NCBI GenBank assembly: GCA_014359685.1 | Contig: JACIYY010000093.1 | Span: 1 to 8,334 of the forward strand | Origin: Porphyrobacter sp. | Lineage (GTDB): Bacteria > Pseudomonadota > Alphaproteobacteria > Sphingomonadales > Sphingomonadaceae | DNA: 8,334 nucleotides | Direction of reading: 5' to 3' | In this document: positions 6,308-8,334 of the stretch, piece after piece | Layout of the letters: the number at the start of each line of letters is the position of its first letter | Numbering within the stretch: position 1 is the stretch's first letter | Made by a program: the position numbers and the translations under genes | The notes under the pieces: model-generated | The model's input: only the letters and a program-made list of their open reading frames with translations | The model's database searches: none | Told to the model about the DNA's origin: nothing

Positions 6308-6829
6308 ATGTCCGTCCTTGCCCGCCTGCTGCGACCGCGTTCCGATGGCAGGGCGGCGCTGCGTCCGCTGTGGCACCGGATCGTCGCGGTGTCCCGCAAC
6401 GAGTGCTGGTATCGCGACGGCGGGGTGGCCGACAGCGTGGCCGGGCGGTTCGACATGATCGTCACCCTGCTGGCGCTGGTGCTGCTGCGGCTGGAGAAGG
6501 CTGGCGCGCCGGCCCGGCCCGGCGTCTATCTGACCGAGCTGTTCGTCGCCGACATGGACCGCCAGCTGCGGGAGAGCGGCGTCGGCGACCTGATGGTCGG
6601 CAAGCATATCGGCCGGCTGGTCGCGGTCCTCGGCGGCCGGCTGGGCGCCTATCGCAGCGCGCTGGCCGACGGCGCCGCGCCCGACGCGCTGACCGCAGCG
6701 GTAGCCCGCAACGTCTCGTTGGCGGAGGGGCGGGAGCCGGGGGTGCTGGCAGGCTTGTTGATGAAACACATGCGCGCGCTGGATGATGTAGCGGTCGAGG
6801 ATCTGCTGGACGGGACGCTGCCGGGATGA
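6308..6829 (+). CDS. Ubiquinol-cytochrome c chaperone family protein (CBP3/UQCC1-like)
   Basis: A 173-residue protein of the Ubiq_cyt_C_chap family, the bacterial relatives of mitochondrial Cbp3/UQCC1, which assist assembly of cytochrome b into the bc1 complex (complex III). Typical pieces are WHRIVAVSRNECWYRDGGVADSVAGRFDMIVTLLALVLLRLE (22-63) and YLTELFVADMDRQLRESGVGDLMVGKHIGRL (74-103), followed by a helical segment containing YRSAL (115-119). It is all-helical with no signal peptide or clear transmembrane span. The ATG at 6308 has GAAAGG (6296-6301) 6 bases upstream; an in-frame GTG at 6290 lacks such a site. The stop codon overlaps the next start as ATGA, indicating translational coupling with the DUF177 gene. 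A role here follows from family knowledge; no bc1 gene lies in the window. Confidence 0.9.
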   Translation: MSVLARLLRPRSDGRAALRPLWHRIVAVSRNECWYRDGGVADSVAGRFDMIVTLLALVLLRLEKAGAPARPGVYLTELFVADMDRQLRESGVGDLMVGKHIGRLVAVLGGRLGAYRSALADGAAPDALTAAVARNVSLAEGREPGVLAGLLMKHMRALDDVAVEDLLDGTLPG

Positions 6830-7341
6830 GCGGGCCCGAGTTCCACCGCCCGGTCGACCGCCGCGGGATCGCCGACGCGCCGCTGACGATCGAGGCCGAT
6901 GCCGCCGAGCGCGCCGCGCTGGCCGGGCGGTTCGGGCTGGTCGCGATCCGCCACCTGTCGGCGACGCTGCTGCTGTCGTGCCACAAGGATGTCGTCACCG
7001 CGCAGGGCCGGCTGTCGGCCAGCATCGTGCAGAGCTGCGCGGTCTCGGGCGAGGACCTGCCGGTCACCATCGAGGAGCCGATCCAGTTGCGGTTTGTCCC
7101 CGAGGCGGCGCTGCCGGAGGCGGACGAGCTGGAGATCGATGCCGAGCAATGCGACGAGATCGGCTATAGCGGCCACACCATCGACCTGGGCGAGGCGGTG
7201 GCGCAGAGCCTGGCGCTGGCCATCGACCCCTATGCCTGCGGCCCCGATGCCGAGCGGGTGCGGCGCGAACAGGGGATCACCGACCGCGCGGCGAGCGGCG
7301 CTTTCGCCGCGCTGGCGGCGCTCAAGCGCGAGCCGGACTGA
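6826..7341 (+). CDS. DUF177 / YceD family protein
   Basis: A 171-residue protein that begins within the stop codon of the bc1 chaperone gene (ATGA). DUF177 features: the N-terminal EFHRPVDRRGI and a segment of short strands (43-90) with the conserved Cys71 in IVQSCAVSGEDLPV. An acidic stretch follows, with PEADELEIDAEQCDEIGYSGHTIDLGEAVAQSLALAIDPYACGP from about 97 to 140, then a helical tail with Ala-rich FAALAALK. E. coli YceD has been linked to 23S rRNA accumulation and in many bacteria the gene precedes rpmF or plsX. Here the next gene is the convergent ssb, so that linkage is absent. Two cysteines, Cys71 and Cys138, lie in the motif regions, but I see no complete metal site. The biochemical function in this lineage is unknown. 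Confidence 0.88.
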   Translation: MSGPEFHRPVDRRGIADAPLTIEADAAERAALAGRFGLVAIRHLSATLLLSCHKDVVTAQGRLSASIVQSCAVSGEDLPVTIEEPIQLRFVPEAALPEADELEIDAEQCDEIGYSGHTIDLGEAVAQSLALAIDPYACGPDAERVRREQGITDRAASGAFAALAALKREPD

Positions 7342-7405
7342 AAGGCGCGGTCATACGCGTCGATGAGGCCGGGGCGGCAGTGCACCGGCTGCGGCGCGCG
7401 ACAGG

Positions 7406-7903
7406 TCAGAACGGGATGTCGTCGTCCAGATCGTCGGCGAAGCTGCCGCCGCCGCCACCCGGACCGCCGCCGGTCTCGCCGCGCGAGCCGCCGCCGCCGC
7501 GCTCGAACTCACCGCCGCCGCCGCGCTGACCACCACCGCCCCCGCCGCCACCTGGGCCGTCGAGCATGGTCATCACGCCGTTCATGCCGCCGACCGACAC
7601 CTCGGTCGTGTAGCGGTCATTGCCCGACTGGTCCTGCCATTTGCGGGTCCGCAGCTGGCCTTCGATATAGACCTTGCTGCCCTTCCGCAGATAGCGTTCG
7701 GCGACGCCCACCAGCCCTTCGGATTGCAGCACCACGGTATGCCAGTCGGTGCGTTCCTTGCGATCCCCGGTCTGGCGGTCCTTCCAGGTTTCGGAGGTGG
7801 CGATCCGCAGGTTGCAGATCCGGCCGCCGTTCTGGAAGCTCTTGATTTCCGGGTCCTGCCCCAGATTGCCGATCAGCATGACCTTGTTGAGGCTGCCCGC
7901 CAT
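7406..7903 (-). CDS. ssb: Single-stranded DNA-binding protein SSB
   Basis: A 165-residue SSB that binds single-stranded DNA during replication, recombination and repair. Residues 1-115 form the OB-fold: [19 protein letters not shown], the strand [15 protein letters not shown] with conserved Trp40, TDWHTVV (52-58, Trp54), [25 protein letters not shown] (68-92). Residues 116-153 form a linker with 26 glycines among 38 residues, broken by Arg, Glu, Phe and Gln. The last residues [10 protein letters not shown] are the acidic tip that recruits partner proteins. The start is the ATG at 7903-7901, backed by GAGAGGG (7917-7911) with 7-base spacing. The frame stays open to 8116 but that part is feoB in another frame. 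It lies 20 bases after the feoB stop and is convergent with the DUF177 gene. Confidence 0.97.
   Translation of the reverse strand: MAGSLNKVMLIGNLGQDPEIKSFQNGGRICNLRIATSETWKDRQTGDRKERTDWHTVVLQSEGLVGVAERYLRKGSKVYIEGQLRTRKWQDQSGNDRYTTEVSVGGMNGVMTMLDGPGGGGGGGGQRGGGGEFERGGGGSRGETGGGPGGGGGSFADDLDDDIPF
7445..7558 (-). repeat. Glycine-codon low-complexity tract inside ssb
   Basis: Codons 116-153 of ssb are mostly GGC/GGT/GGN, giving runs of CCGCCG and CCACCG on the plus strand. Gly runs of 8, 4, 4, 3 and 5 residues are separated by QR, EFER, SRGET and P. Tracts of this kind tend to vary in length between strains by slippage. Confidence 0.7.
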
Positions 7904-7923
7904 TGTTCGTCCCTCTCGCGCCG

Positions 7924-8334
7924 TCAGAGGCCGGCGGCGACCGCCAGCCAATAGGTGATTCCGGCGAACAGGTAGGCCATGCCGAACAGATAGAGCAACA
8001 TGACGATCGGCCATTTCCACCCATTCGTTTCGCGCCGCGCCACCGCGATGGTGGACAGGCATTGCGGCGCGAACACGAACCAGGCGAGGAAGGCGAGCGC
8101 GGTCGGCAGGCTCCATTGGGCGCGCAGCTGGGGGATCAGGCCCTCCGCCGCCGCGGCCTCGTCCTCGGCATCAACGGCGTAGGTGGTGGCGAGCGCGGAC
8201 ACCGCCACCTCGCGCGCGGCCATCGCCGGGATCAGCGCCAGCGCGATCTCCCGGTTGAAGCCGATCGGCGCGACGATCGGGTAGAGCCCGTCGGCGATCC
8301 GCCCGGCAACGCTGGCTTCGACCTGGCTTTCCCC
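7924..8334 (-). CDS. feoB: Ferrous iron transporter FeoB, C-terminal part (5' end outside window)
   Basis: The frame is open to the right edge of the window and stops with TGA at 7926-7924, giving the last 136 residues. They match the C-terminal membrane portion of Feo[27 protein letters not shown], then [22 protein letters not shown], the membrane segment [33 protein letters not shown] with the conserved Cys of the 'PC' type, and a last hydrophobic helix [27 protein letters not shown] ending at the C-terminus. Family role: inner-membrane Fe(II) uptake driven or gated by an N-terminal G domain, which here lies outside the window along with any feoA. ssb starts 20 bases downstream on the same strand. 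No terminator is visible between them. Confidence 0.93.
   Translation of the reverse strand, partial: GESQVEASVAGRIADGLYPIVAPIGFNREIALALIPAMAAREVAVSALATTYAVDAEDEAAAAEGLIPQLRAQWSLPTALAFLAWFVFAPQCLSTIAVARRETNGWKWPIVMLLYLFGMAYLFAGITYWLAVAAGL

Noticed and set aside
7342..7405. Terminator between the convergent DUF177 and ssb genes
   Set aside because: Only short imperfect pairings (GCCGG/CCGGC with a 12-base loop, GCAG/CTGC) and no T-tract. Nothing I can support.
1..8334. Mobile element, CRISPR array, defence island or biosynthetic cluster
   Set aside because: No transposase, integrase, long terminal repeats, spaced direct repeats or unusual base composition. All genes fit core alphaproteobacterial families.

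Overview
The window looks like chromosome of a high-GC alphaproteobacterium, most likely a sphingomonad (Sphingomonadales). The grounds are the GC-rich third codon positions, an EipA/DUF1134 protein, a cytochrome bc1 chaperone paired with a DUF177 protein, and HslV and BamE sequences of alphaproteobacterial type. I could not run database searches, so genus is left open. The content is core housekeeping and envelope biology. I see no transposase, integrase, CRISPR array, phage gene or defence system, and no convincing undescribed multi-gene system.

Layout. 1-702 (+): the 3' part of a DUF481 outer-membrane beta-barrel protein. 725-817 (-): tRNA-Ser(GCT) with encoded CCA. 963-1712 (+): EipA-like periplasmic protein. 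1793-2965 (+): class I aromatic/aspartate aminotransferase. 2984-3544 (+): GNAT acetyltransferase. A gap of 144 bases then separates convergent genes. 3689-6152 (-): hslU, hslV and bamE, transcribed in the order bamE-hslV-hslU. 6153-6307: a divergent intergenic region. 6308-7341 (+): bc1-complex chaperone and a DUF177/YceD protein sharing an ATGA overlap. 7406-7903 (-): ssb. 7924-8334 (-): the 3' end of feoB, 20 bases upstream of ssb, running off the window.

How the genes relate. Several serve the envelope: DUF481 barrel, EipA, BamE and FeoB. HslV and HslU form one ATP-dependent protease. The bc1 chaperone supports respiratory complex III. SSB and tRNA-Ser serve replication and translation.

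The most interesting regulatory signal is a good RpoH (heat-shock sigma) promoter match directly upstream of hslV. Its predicted start point falls on or next to the hslV start codon, which would make a leaderless heat-shock mRNA. Other observations are a GC-only hairpin between hslV and hslU, a small loop insertion in HslV, and an unusual feoB-ssb adjacency.
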